From Brevibacillus thermoruber 423 (GTDB lineage Bacteria > Bacillota > Bacilli > Brevibacillales > Brevibacillaceae), in the NCBI RefSeq assembly GCF_000454065.1, contig NZ_ATNE01000001.1, forward strand, positions 684,501 to 748,500: a stretch of 64,000 bases of DNA. The letters are read 5' to 3'. The first letter of the stretch is position 1. Each line of letters begins with the position of its first letter. The position numbers and the translations under genes were made by a program. Of the stretch, positions 53,853 through 62,124 are shown in pieces. The notes beneath the pieces were generated by a model. The model saw nothing but the letters and a program-made list of their open reading frames with translations, was not told the DNA's origin and searched no databases.

Positions 53853-55307
53853 ATGGAATCCAATCAACTGCAGCGGGGCCTCAAGGCCCGACACCTGACC
53901 ATGATCGCCATCGGCGGCTCCATCGGCACGGGGCTGTTTTTGGCGAGCGGCGGCTCCATCCACTCCGCCGGTCCGGGCGGCGCGCTGGCCGCCTACGCGG
54001 CCATCAGCCTGATGGTCTACTTCCTGATGACCAGCTTGGGCGAGATGGCGGCGTTTCTCCCCGTCTCCGGTTCGTTTTCCACGTACGCGACGAAGTTCGT
54101 CGATCCGTCCCTCGGTTTTGCGCTGGGGTGGAACTACTGGTACAACTGGGCCATCACCATCGCCGTCGAGCTGTCGGCCGGGTCCTTGATCATGAAGTAC
54201 TGGTTCCCCGACACGCCGTCCATCCTGTGGAGCGCCCTGTTCCTCGCTCTCATGTTTGGTCTTAATTATTTGTCCGTAAAAGGATACGGAGAATCGGAAT
54301 ACTGGTTTTCCCTGATCAAGGTGGCGACCGTCATCCTCTTCATCATCATCGGCCTGTTGATGATCCTCGGCATCATGGGCGGCGAAGCGGTCGGCTTCCG
54401 CAACTTTACCGTCGGCGAAGCGCCGTTCAACGGCGGCTTCATGGCGATGCTCGGCGTCTTCATGATCGCCGGCTTCTCCTTCCAGGGGACGGAACTGGTC
54501 GGGATTGCCGCGGGAGAAAGCGAAAATCCCGCCAAAAACGTGCCGAAAGCGATCAAGCAGGTGTTTTGGCGCATCCTGCTGTTCTACATTCTGGCGATCA
54601 TCGTGATCGGGCTCTTGATCCCGTACGACAACCCCAACCTGGTCAACGGCGACATCGAGAACATCGCGATCAGCCCGTTTACGCTGGTGTTTCAAAAGGC
54701 CGGTCTCGCCTTCGCCGCGTCGGTGATGAACGCCGTCATCCTGACCTCCGTCCTGTCGGCGGGCAACTCCGGCATGTACGCCTCCACCCGCATGCTGTGG
54801 ATGCTGGCCAAAGAAGGCAAGGCGCCCAAGCTGTTCAGCAAGGTAAACAAGCGGGGCGTTCCGGTCAATGCGCTGCTGCTGACCGCCAGCATCGGGATGC
54901 TCGCGTTTCTCGCCTCCCTGTTTGGCGACGGCGCCGTGTACATGTGGCTGCTCAACGCCTCCGGGATGTCCGGGTTTATCGCCTGGCTGGGCATCGCGAT
55001 CAGCCACTACCGCTTCCGCAAGGCGTACGCAGCCCAAGGCCGCGACCTGAACCAACTGCCATACCGGGCGAAGTGGTTCCCGTTCGGCCCGATCTTCGCA
55101 TTCGTCGTCTGCTGCTTCGTCATCCTCGGCCAAAACTACACCGCCTTCACCGGGGAGACGATCGACTGGAACGGCATTCTCGTGTCGTACATCGGCCTGC
55201 CGCTGTTCCTGATCGTCTGGCTCGGCTACAAGGCCGTGAAAAAGACGAAAGTGGTGCCGCTGCGGGAAGTGGATTTCTCCACTGACGAAACAACTGTATC
55301 CAACTAA
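53853..55307 (+). CDS. Lysine-type amino acid permease (APC family)
   Basis: The 484-residue transporter begins LQRGLKARHLTMIAIGGSIG TGLF (split here for length) and has the AAT/LysP signatures SLGEMAAFLPVSGSF and ALGWNYWYNWAITIAVELSA. AGFSFQGTELVGIAAGESEN and LTSVLSAGNSGMYASTRMLW follow. About twelve helices are visible. The lysine riboswitch upstream indicates lysine as substrate. Longer frames start inside the riboswitch and are not used. The ATG at 53853 has only AGAAAGG at 14 bases; an in-frame ATG at 53802 lies in the terminator T tract. Confidence 0.9.
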   Translation: MESNQLQRGLKARHLTMIAIGGSIGTGLFLASGGSIHSAGPGGALAAYAAISLMVYFLMTSLGEMAAFLPVSGSFSTYATKFVDPSLGFALGWNYWYNWAITIAVELSAGSLIMKYWFPDTPSILWSALFLALMFGLNYLSVKGYGESEYWFSLIKVATVILFIIIGLLMILGIMGGEAVGFRNFTVGEAPFNGGFMAMLGVFMIAGFSFQGTELVGIAAGESENPAKNVPKAIKQVFWRILLFYILAIIVIGLLIPYDNPNLVNGDIENIAISPFTLVFQKAGLAFAASVMNAVILTSVLSAGNSGMYASTRMLWMLAKEGKAPKLFSKVNKRGVPVNALLLTASIGMLAFLASLFGDGAVYMWLLNASGMSGFIAWLGIAISHYRFRKAYAAQGRDLNQLPYRAKWFPFGPIFAFVVCCFVILGQNYTAFTGETIDWNGILVSYIGLPLFLIVWLGYKAVKKTKVVPLREVDFSTDETTVSN

Positions 55308-55317
55308 TACGTGAGGC

Positions 55318-55342
55318 AAAGGCCGGGGATTCCCCGGCCTTT
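55318..55342. terminator. Bidirectional terminator between lysP-like and alaT-like genes
   Basis: AAAGGCCGGGGATTCCCCGGCCTTT is a perfect hairpin between convergent genes. Confidence 0.9.
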
Positions 55343-55348
55343 CCTATT

Positions 55349-56527
55349 TCACGACAATCTCTGCACAAAGCGCCCCATCCGCTCCAGCGCCTTTCGGAGC
55401 TGATCCAGGGAGGTGGCGTAGGAGCAGCGGATGTGCCCTCTGCCGCTGTCGCCAAACACGTCGCCCGGCACCACGGCCACCTTTTCCTCCATCAGCAGCC
55501 GCTCGGCAAACTCGCTGGCGTCCAGCCCGGTGGACGCGATCGAGGGAAACGCGTAAAACGCCCCTTCCGGCTCGTGGCAGGCCAGGCCGATCTCCTGGAA
55601 TCCCTGCACGACGAAATTGCGCCGCTGCCGGTAGCTTTCCACCATCTGCTCCATGTCCGCCTGACCATGCCGCAGCGCCTCCAGGGCGGCCATCTGCGCC
55701 ATCACCGGCGCGCAGAGCATGGTGTACTGGTGAATCTTCAGCATGCCGCCGAGCAGGTCCGCCGGCGCGCAGACGTAGCCGAGGCGCCAGCCCGTCATCG
55801 CGAACGCTTTGGAAAAACCGGAGATCAGGATCGTCCGGTCCTTCATCCCGGGCAGGGCGGCGATGCTCTCATGCCTGCGGCCGTAGCTCAGCTCCGCGTA
55901 AATCTCGTCGGAGATGACCAGCAGATCGTGCTTTACGAGTATCGGCAGCAGCCGCTTCCACTCCTCCGCCGACATCGTGCTGCCGGTCGGATTGTTCGGG
56001 TAGCAGAAGATGATCGCCTTGGTGCGCGGCGTGATGTGCGCCTCCAGCTCCTCCGGCGTCAGCTTGAACGACTGCTCCGCGCGCGTGTGCAAAAACACCG
56101 GCACCCCGCCGGCCAGACGGATGACCGGTTCGTAGGAGACGTAGCAGGGCTCGACGACCAATACCTCGTCGCCGGGATCGACGATGGCCCGCAGCGCGAT
56201 GTCAATCGCTTCGCTGGCACCGACCGTGATCAGCATCTCGGTTTCCGGATGGTACGAGACGGCGAAGCGCTCCTCCAGGTACTTGTGAATCTCCCTGCGC
56301 AGCTCGATGAGACCGGCGTTGGAGGTATACGACGTGTAGCCCCGTTCCAGCGAGGCGATGCAGGCTTCCCGCACGCGCCACGGGGTGACGAAATCCGGTT
56401 CCCCTACCCCGAGCGAAATGACCCCTTCCATCGAGGCGGCCAGGTCAAAGAAACGGCGGATGCCCGACGGCTTGAGCGATGCGACTGTGGCGGACAGGCG
56501 ATTGCGAACGCCGGTTTGCTGACTCAT
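55349..56527 (-). CDS. alaT: Class I/II PLP aminotransferase, AlaT-like
   Basis: The 392-residue enzyme has the fold-type I motifs ISLGVGEPDFVTPWRVREAC, YTSNAGLIELRREIHKYLEE and IFCYPNNPTGSTMSAEEWKR. The PLP lysine lies in LISGFSKAFAMTGWRLGYVC. It resembles B. subtilis YugH/AlaT, which makes alanine from pyruvate and glutamate. It overlaps the upstream Lrp-type regulator by four bases (ATGA), as in alaR-alaT. An alanine-specific T-box leader supports the assignment. Substrate identity is not provable from sequence alone. Confidence 0.85.
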   Translation of the reverse strand: MSQQTGVRNRLSATVASLKPSGIRRFFDLAASMEGVISLGVGEPDFVTPWRVREACIASLERGYTSYTSNAGLIELRREIHKYLEERFAVSYHPETEMLITVGASEAIDIALRAIVDPGDEVLVVEPCYVSYEPVIRLAGGVPVFLHTRAEQSFKLTPEELEAHITPRTKAIIFCYPNNPTGSTMSAEEWKRLLPILVKHDLLVISDEIYAELSYGRRHESIAALPGMKDRTILISGFSKAFAMTGWRLGYVCAPADLLGGMLKIHQYTMLCAPVMAQMAALEALRHGQADMEQMVESYRQRRNFVVQGFQEIGLACHEPEGAFYAFPSIASTGLDASEFAERLLMEEKVAVVPGDVFGDSGRGHIRCSYATSLDQLRKALERMGRFVQRLS

Positions 56528-57024
56528 GGGGTGACCACCATCCTGTGGTCTTCGTCCCTGTCTTCAAACTGAATGCCGTCGTGTTTGTACCGCTTCAGGA
56601 TAAAGTGGGTCGCGGTCGAGACGACGGAGTCCAGCGTGGCCAGCTTTTGCGACACAAACGCCGCCACTTCCCGCATCGTTTTTCCTTCCAGCACGACGGA
56701 CAGATCGTAGCTGGCGCCGGACATCAGGTAGACGGCCTTCACTTCCGGGAAACGGCAGATCCGCTCCGCCACCTCGTCAAAGCCCACGTCCCGCTTCGGC
56801 GTCACCTTGACGTCGATCATGGCCGTCACGTACGGATGGTCCTCCACCAGCTCCCAGTTGATAAGCGCGGGATACTTGACAATCACTTTGTCCGCTTCCA
56901 ACCGGGCAATCGTCTCTCTCACGGTTTCCACCGGTTCCGCCAACAGGCTGGCGATCTGTTCCGGGGTCAGGCGGCTGTCCTGTTCCAGCAGCCGCAGCAG
57001 TTCACGCTGCTTTTGACGATCCAT
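56524..57024 (-). CDS. alaR: Lrp/AsnC-family regulator, AlaR-like
   Basis: The 166-residue protein has an Lrp-type helix-turn-helix (RELLRLLEQDSRLTPEQIAS, ETIARLEADKVIVKYPALIN) and an RAM effector domain. The domain includes CRFPEVKAVYLMSGASYDLS. I start at the MDRQKQ methionine after GGAGTGAGGG. B. subtilis AlaR (YugG) activates its operon; here a T-box leader adds RNA-level control. It is first in the operon with alaT. Confidence 0.85.
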   Translation of the reverse strand: MDRQKQRELLRLLEQDSRLTPEQIASLLAEPVETVRETIARLEADKVIVKYPALINWELVEDHPYVTAMIDVKVTPKRDVGFDEVAERICRFPEVKAVYLMSGASYDLSVVLEGKTMREVAAFVSQKLATLDSVVSTATHFILKRYKHDGIQFEDRDEDHRMVVTP

Positions 57025-57078
57025 TTCCCTCACTCCATTCCTGTGAAAAATGCGTGTGGCCAACCCGCGTTCCCCAAC

Positions 57079-57360
57079 AAAAAATCGCCTCGCAACCGAA
57101 CCCGGGGCATCGTCCCGATGATTCGATTGCTGAGGCGACGGAATCGCGGTACCACTCAGCTTTTCTGCTCTCCTCGCGAAAAGCAGACTCGGAAAGTCCT
57201 GTACGGACTTTCACCCGATAACGGGGGCTGATCCGCTGCTTTCTACTCGCGGTTTCAAAAGCAGGAGCTCCAAGGCGGCTTCAAAGAGAGATGACGGCCG
57301 CCCTCTCAGCTTGCGGGCCGGCTCTCTGGACGTCAGCGCCCTCTCTTACTCTTCCTCTTC
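57079..57360 (-). ncRNA. T-box leader, specifier reads as alanine (GCC)
   Basis: On the minus strand stem I contains AGTAAGAGAGGGCGC, CAGAGAGCCGGCC and GCTGAGAGGGCGGCC. The specifier side then reads GAAGCCGCCTTGGAGC (57267-57282), where GCC at 57277-57279 precedes the usual purine-CC-T pattern. The antiterminator T-box GAGTGGTACCGCG lies at 57145-57157. The terminator pairs GTCGCCTCAGC with GCGAGGCGATTTTTT (57079-57140). Uncharged tRNA-Ala should allow transcription of alaR-alaT. Confidence 0.85.
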
Positions 57361-57510
57361 AAGGCCGTGGTTTCCTATGCGTCTGTCCGCTCCTTCTCCG
57401 GTACGGTGAAGGAGGTAAGCATGAGAGATTATAAAAACAGATGGCCGCGTTTGTCAATACGCCCATCCTCCCTCCCCCCCGGCCGGTTCCGGACAGGGGC
57501 GGAGGAGCCG

Positions 57511-58191
57511 TCACTGGGCGTACTCGCCGTTGTAGCTGACCAGCACCACGTCCTTGACCCCTTCCAACGCGGAGAAATCGTTGACAAACGCGGTGTTGTC
57601 GTCGCGAATCCGCAGCTCCACCGTCAGCTCGGTCAGCTCCTTGCGCACCGTCTTTGATTTCAGCACGGCGTTCATTTTCCGGATCCGCCGCTTGACCTCC
57701 TCTTCGGCGATCGCTTCGTAGTGCAGGATCAGGAGATAGGGGGAGGTGGCCTCCTTGCGCCGCGACAGCCACCAGATCGTCCCGCCCACCACCAGCGAAC
57801 CGAAGATGGCGACCGGATAAATCTTCGCTCCCGCGGCGATGCCCGCCGAGACGGCCCAAAACATGTAGACGATGTCCATCGGATCCTTGACCGCCGTCCG
57901 GAACCGGACGATGCTGAGCGCGCCGACCATGCCGAGCGAGAGCACGATGTTGGTGCTGATGGTCATGATGATCAGCGCGGTAATGATCGTCATCAGCACG
58001 AACGTGACGTTGTAATTGTGGCTGTAGACCACTCCCCGGTAGCAGGCGCGGTACACGTAGTAGATGAACATGCCGACCGCGAACGCGACCAAGAGCCCCC
58101 AGCACATGTCCACCCACGATACGTTTGCAAACGCCTCGAGGTTGAGCACGCTTTTTTTGATGATGTCCCGAAACGTGATCAGCTCGTCCAT
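57511..58191 (-). CDS. DUF4956 membrane protein
   Basis: The 226-residue protein has three or four membrane helices in its first half. The DUF4956 core is ALIIMTISTNIVLSLGMVGA and LSIVRFRTAVKDPMDIVYMF. A cytosolic C-terminal domain follows. This family is commonly found beside VTC-domain and CotH genes, as here. Function unknown; a role in polyphosphate or matrix handling is inferred from neighbours. The ATG follows GGAAAGGAAG. Confidence 0.85.
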   Translation of the reverse strand: MDELITFRDIIKKSVLNLEAFANVSWVDMCWGLLVAFAVGMFIYYVYRACYRGVVYSHNYNVTFVLMTIITALIIMTISTNIVLSLGMVGALSIVRFRTAVKDPMDIVYMFWAVSAGIAAGAKIYPVAIFGSLVVGGTIWWLSRRKEATSPYLLILHYEAIAEEEVKRRIRKMNAVLKSKTVRKELTELTVELRIRDDNTAFVNDFSALEGVKDVVLVSYNGEYAQ

Positions 58192-58241
58192 AACGCACTT
58201 CCTTTCCCATCCATACAGTGCATCCCCGCCGCGCATCCGCC

Positions 58242-58949
58242 TCAGCGGCCGTACACTTTTTGCCTCTCCTTGCACAGGACGTACTTGGAGATCGTCGAGC
58301 GCTGGTGAGCCGACACCTGCGACAGCGAGCGAATCGTCCCGGGCAAAAAGCGGTGGAATTTTACCTCCATGATCATCCGCGGCCCCTGGATCGCCTCCCA
58401 GGTCGCCAGGTTGGGGTCAAACAGGTCAAACGAATGAAGCCCGGCCGCCAGTTGTTTGTCAAAGGTGATCCGGGTGTTGGTCGGCTCGTCCACATACGCC
58501 TCCCGGATGTAATCGACGATCACGGACGGCTTCATCGCCCCCTCTTTGAGATCGCGGTAAAAATCCGCCAACAGACGCTGCCTCTCGTCCGCCAGCCAGT
58601 CGATGTCACCCTCCAGCAGCCGGTACACCTGGCCGCGGGTCAAGGCGGCCGATTCCTTGAGCACGTACTCGTTCCACTTGCTTTTCCGCTCCAGCCGGAT
58701 GAACCGGTCGCTGACGTTGTAGATGCGGATGCGGTACTTCTTCCGCTGGAAGTAGCCGTTGAGCTTGTCGTACAGCGCGCTCTCCCGGGCGTCGTCAAAA
58801 TACAGGCTGCGGATGTGGTAGCCCTCGTCGCTCACGGAATGGCGGTCCAGGGGAAGGAGCGCCCGCATCCGGCTGCGCAGCCCGACGTATTCGTGCGGAT
58901 GAATGTAGTACTTCAGTTCGTGACGCAGCATGTTCCCGTTTCCATGCAC
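58242..58949 (-). CDS. VTC-domain protein (polyphosphate polymerase-like)
   Basis: The 235-residue protein has the VTC triphosphate-tunnel pattern: RHELKYYIHPHEYVGLRSRM, YHIRSLYFDDARESALYDKL, RKKYRIRIYNVSDRFIRLER and KSKWNEYVLKESAALTRGQV. RITFDKQL, the EVKFHRFLP strand and SKYVLCKER follow. Eukaryotic VTC4 makes polyphosphate with this fold. The GTG at 58949 follows GGGGGAG by seven bases, 19 bases after the CotH gene. Confidence 0.9.
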   Translation of the reverse strand: MHGNGNMLRHELKYYIHPHEYVGLRSRMRALLPLDRHSVSDEGYHIRSLYFDDARESALYDKLNGYFQRKKYRIRIYNVSDRFIRLERKSKWNEYVLKESAALTRGQVYRLLEGDIDWLADERQRLLADFYRDLKEGAMKPSVIVDYIREAYVDEPTNTRITFDKQLAAGLHSFDLFDPNLATWEAIQGPRMIMEVKFHRFLPGTIRSLSQVSAHQRSTISKYVLCKERQKVYGR

Positions 58950-58968
58950 GCGCAGGCTCCCCCTCCCG

Positions 58969-60693
58969 TCAGTTCACGTAAAAGTCGCGGACGCCGTGAT
59001 AGACGCTGCCGTTCTCATCGAAGAAGTTGTCAAACGCCGTCATGATGTGCCCCTTCGCGTCCTTCACCGTGACTCTCCAGAAGTAATGGCCCTTGCCGAT
59101 GCCGTTCAGCACGAGCGAAGTTCCCTTCAAACCGTCGCGATCCACCAGCGGGCGGGCAAACGACGGCTCTTTCGCCAGTTGGAAGCGGTAGGTCAGCTCG
59201 TCTCCCTGCAGGTCGTACGACATCCCCCAGCGAAACGTCAGCGCTCCGTTCGCCTGCTCCACATCCCCCAGAAAATACGGCATCGGCGCCTGCAGGCTGG
59301 CGATGAATGCCTGCTCGTTCTCCACGGGCAGATGGATGATCCGCTCCAGCTCCTGCTCGTACAAGTCCACCCGTCCCGGCAGGTAGCGGATGTCCGGTTC
59401 CCGTCTGACGTAAGCGGAAACGACCGGTTTGTACGTCTCGATCATGCGGCGCGTGTTTTCCGGATTGATGATGGCGCGCAGTTCGCGCACTTTGGCCACG
59501 AGCTGCTCGACGTTTTGCGGATTTTTAAAAAACCGGTTGGCCACCACGCTGCCCCAGTAGTTCTGAATCCCCCGCTGCCACAAGGAACGCTCCCGGGGGT
59601 CGCCGCCCGGACCGCCGTAGTAGCCAAACGCCCCGTCGTAATCCCACGGCAGGAAATACCACTTCTCCGCGTTCAGCGGCGAATAGAGGAAAAAGTTTTG
59701 TGTGGACGTGTCCACGTCGTCCATCAGGATGTTGGCCGCCATCCAGGTCAGGAAGTTGTCGCGGTCGAAATGGCGGTCAAAGACGTCGTCGAAATCCTGG
59801 CTCATGTCGTTCACGTCATCCAACATGCGCAGCAGCTTGGCATGGTCGTTGGAGCCGTTGATTTCCAGGACGGACTCGAAGGCCTGTTTGTCGTACGCGG
59901 GATCGTCCGCCGTTTTCAACTTGTCGGGATAGCGGAAAAACTCAAAGTTGGACGCCTTGTACAGATGGCCGTAGGGATCCAGCCCGTGCGTCCGGAGAAA
60001 CGACTTGTTGGGCTGTTCGATCTGGGTGTACAGGCCGTAATCCTCAAACGGGGCCTGCGCACGGCCGCTGGTGAGATCCCTGACGTGCAGGTGGACGAAC
60101 TGCGTGCGCAGGCTGGTGATGTCCGGAAGCTGCTTGAAGTAGTCAAAGCTCAGTTTGTTGCGCAGCCGGGTGAAATCGGAAGCGTGCTTGTTCAGGTTGA
60201 TGGTCCGCTGGTCCCGCCAGTAGCCGGCATTGTCAAAGAGCTTGATCTTGTACGACTTCTGCGGCGCCCGGATCGACGACTTGCCCCGGAGGGTGATGGA
60301 GGCGTTGGGCTCTGAGGTTCCGTAGCCGAACATCCCTTTCTGCGGCCCCTGATCCGTCCCTTCCTGCACGATGACGTTCAGCTTCCGCTCGGCCGTGCTG
60401 TCGGCCTCGTTGGCGATCCGGTTCAGCTCCGCCCAGGTCATCGGCCGCTCAGCGGTGAGATTGTCTTCCGTCACGGTGATGTACAGATGTACGACGCTTC
60501 CCGGCTGATCCTTTTCGTAGACCAGCCGGTTTTCCTGCAGCTTGGGCGCGTACTCCCCGGCAGGCGGCACGGCCGACCGGGCACCCTGCTCCTGCGGCTG
60601 GCTGACCTCTGCGTCCGGCGTACAGCCGCCCGCCGCCGCGACGCTCAACGCCAGCAAGACGGCCAGCCACCCGCTTCTCCTTGTCTGTTTCAT
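58969..60693 (-). CDS. CotH-family kinase-like lipoprotein
   Basis: The 574-residue protein has a lipoprotein signal peptide (LLALSVAAAGGC). The CotH kinase fold shows RGKSSIRAPQKSYKIKLFDN, HASDFTRLRNKLSFDYFKQL, DNFLTWMAANILMDDVDTST and WYFLPWDYDGAFGYYGGPGG with the metal-binding DYD. The C-terminal 100 residues form a beta domain. CotH phosphorylates spore coat proteins in Bacillus. Here, within an exopolysaccharide cluster and with a lipobox, it is more likely a cell-surface protein of the matrix system (inference). Confidence 0.9.
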   Translation of the reverse strand: MKQTRRSGWLAVLLALSVAAAGGCTPDAEVSQPQEQGARSAVPPAGEYAPKLQENRLVYEKDQPGSVVHLYITVTEDNLTAERPMTWAELNRIANEADSTAERKLNVIVQEGTDQGPQKGMFGYGTSEPNASITLRGKSSIRAPQKSYKIKLFDNAGYWRDQRTINLNKHASDFTRLRNKLSFDYFKQLPDITSLRTQFVHLHVRDLTSGRAQAPFEDYGLYTQIEQPNKSFLRTHGLDPYGHLYKASNFEFFRYPDKLKTADDPAYDKQAFESVLEINGSNDHAKLLRMLDDVNDMSQDFDDVFDRHFDRDNFLTWMAANILMDDVDTSTQNFFLYSPLNAEKWYFLPWDYDGAFGYYGGPGGDPRERSLWQRGIQNYWGSVVANRFFKNPQNVEQLVAKVRELRAIINPENTRRMIETYKPVVSAYVRREPDIRYLPGRVDLYEQELERIIHLPVENEQAFIASLQAPMPYFLGDVEQANGALTFRWGMSYDLQGDELTYRFQLAKEPSFARPLVDRDGLKGTSLVLNGIGKGHYFWRVTVKDAKGHIMTAFDNFFDENGSVYHGVRDFYVN

Positions 60694-60714
60694 CCCATTT
60701 CTCCTCCTCCGCTG

Positions 60715-62124
60715 TCACCCTGCCCTGCCGCGCATCCGGGCATGCTCCCGCAAAACCAGCGGCTGCGCGCTGAACGTCGCATAGTGCAGCCGGCGCAGCC
60801 GGTATATCAGCCTGCCCAGGGTGGCGGCGAGGACGGGAAACGAGGCGGCAAACAGGGACAGCCCCTGGTATTCGACGTCGCGCAGGGCCCAGGAGGCCGC
60901 CACGTTGGCCGCCAAAAAGATCGCCGAGAGCGCCAGCGCTCCCTTTCGATCGTCAAAGTAGAGCAGCAGCAATAGCGAGACGCTGTTCATGATGTACACG
61001 TAAAAGGCCATGACCAGGATGTTGAACGTATCCACCTGTTCGGCGGTAAAACCGATGTAGGGCAGGTATCGGATGCCGCAGGCGACGGCCACCAGCGAAA
61101 AGACGAGCTGAATCCCCATCAGCTTGGCCAGCTCCCCGATCAGCACCTGTTCCATCTCGCGGCGGGCGCGGTCGATCTCGAGAATGGTCCCCTGTCCGAG
61201 AATCGCGTCGTAATACTGGCGATACTTCGGGTAAAACGCCGTCTCCACCGACACCACGAACCAGACCAGCGTCGGCAGCACGGAGAGGACGGCATAGTAG
61301 ACGGCCACATCGTATTCCGGAGTCAGGCGAAACGTCCCCTCCAGCCATTCGCCGTGAAACGCCCACTGGGCAAACTGATGCGCATACATCGAGACGGCAG
61401 TCAACAGGCCGATCGCCAACAGGGAGGGATACCGGCGCATATCCCGAACAAATCCGTACGGCGACGCCGGCCGCGGCGTGCGGAAAAAACGCTCGACCTC
61501 CCACAGCAGCACCGCCGCCGTGACAAAAAATCCGCCGGCAAATCCGGCAAACAACGCCGCCAACCGCTCCCCTTCCAGACGAACGTACAGCCAGACCGCT
61601 ACCATCGCGAGCAGCATGCCTGCGAAAAACGCCCCGGCAATCCGCCGGTACGCCTTCATCGCCGACACGTACACCACGCCCATCCAGATGACGGTCAACT
61701 CCATGTACAGCACAACCAGCGCCAGCTTCTCCGCCAGCTCCAGCGGCGCCAGCAGGAGAAAGGCCGCGGCGGGTACAGACGCGCAGCCCAGCGCCACCTG
61801 CAGGCTTCCGTAAAACGTCGGCAGCAGTTCGTCGCAGCGCTGTTCGTAGAGCTGGTCGGACGCGAGCCGGGTAAACAGCATGGAGAACGGAGCCGCGACG
61901 ATAAACGAAAAGGCGAAGGCGTACGCCGTTCCCGCCTGAAACAGCTCGCGGGCCCGATACGGCGCCATTTCGGCGACGAGCAGCCAGTGGACGACCGCGA
62001 CCGCCGCCATGCAGCTCAGGATCGGCCCCACCGTCACCAGGGAGGCGTACGAGATGGCCTGCACGCGGCCGAACAAGCCTTCGCGGTCAAACAGCCGTTT
62101 CAGTTGAAAGCCGATTCCCGCCAT
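60715..62124 (-). CDS. pelG: Pel exopolysaccharide transporter PelG
   Basis: The 469-residue membrane protein starts MAGIGFQLKRLFDREGLFGR, the PelG signature. It has about twelve helices, including TAYAFAFSFIVAAPFSMLFT and MYAHQFAQWAFHGEWLEGTF. PelG is a MATE/Wzx-like transporter that moves the Pel polymer with PelD/PelE. I start at 62124; it overlaps pelF by 25 bases. The protein sits in the inner membrane of a Gram-positive type Pel system. Confidence 0.93.
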   Translation of the reverse strand: MAGIGFQLKRLFDREGLFGRVQAISYASLVTVGPILSCMAAVAVVHWLLVAEMAPYRARELFQAGTAYAFAFSFIVAAPFSMLFTRLASDQLYEQRCDELLPTFYGSLQVALGCASVPAAAFLLLAPLELAEKLALVVLYMELTVIWMGVVYVSAMKAYRRIAGAFFAGMLLAMVAVWLYVRLEGERLAALFAGFAGGFFVTAAVLLWEVERFFRTPRPASPYGFVRDMRRYPSLLAIGLLTAVSMYAHQFAQWAFHGEWLEGTFRLTPEYDVAVYYAVLSVLPTLVWFVVSVETAFYPKYRQYYDAILGQGTILEIDRARREMEQVLIGELAKLMGIQLVFSLVAVACGIRYLPYIGFTAEQVDTFNILVMAFYVYIMNSVSLLLLLYFDDRKGALALSAIFLAANVAASWALRDVEYQGLSLFAASFPVLAATLGRLIYRLRRLHYATFSAQPLVLREHARMRGRAG

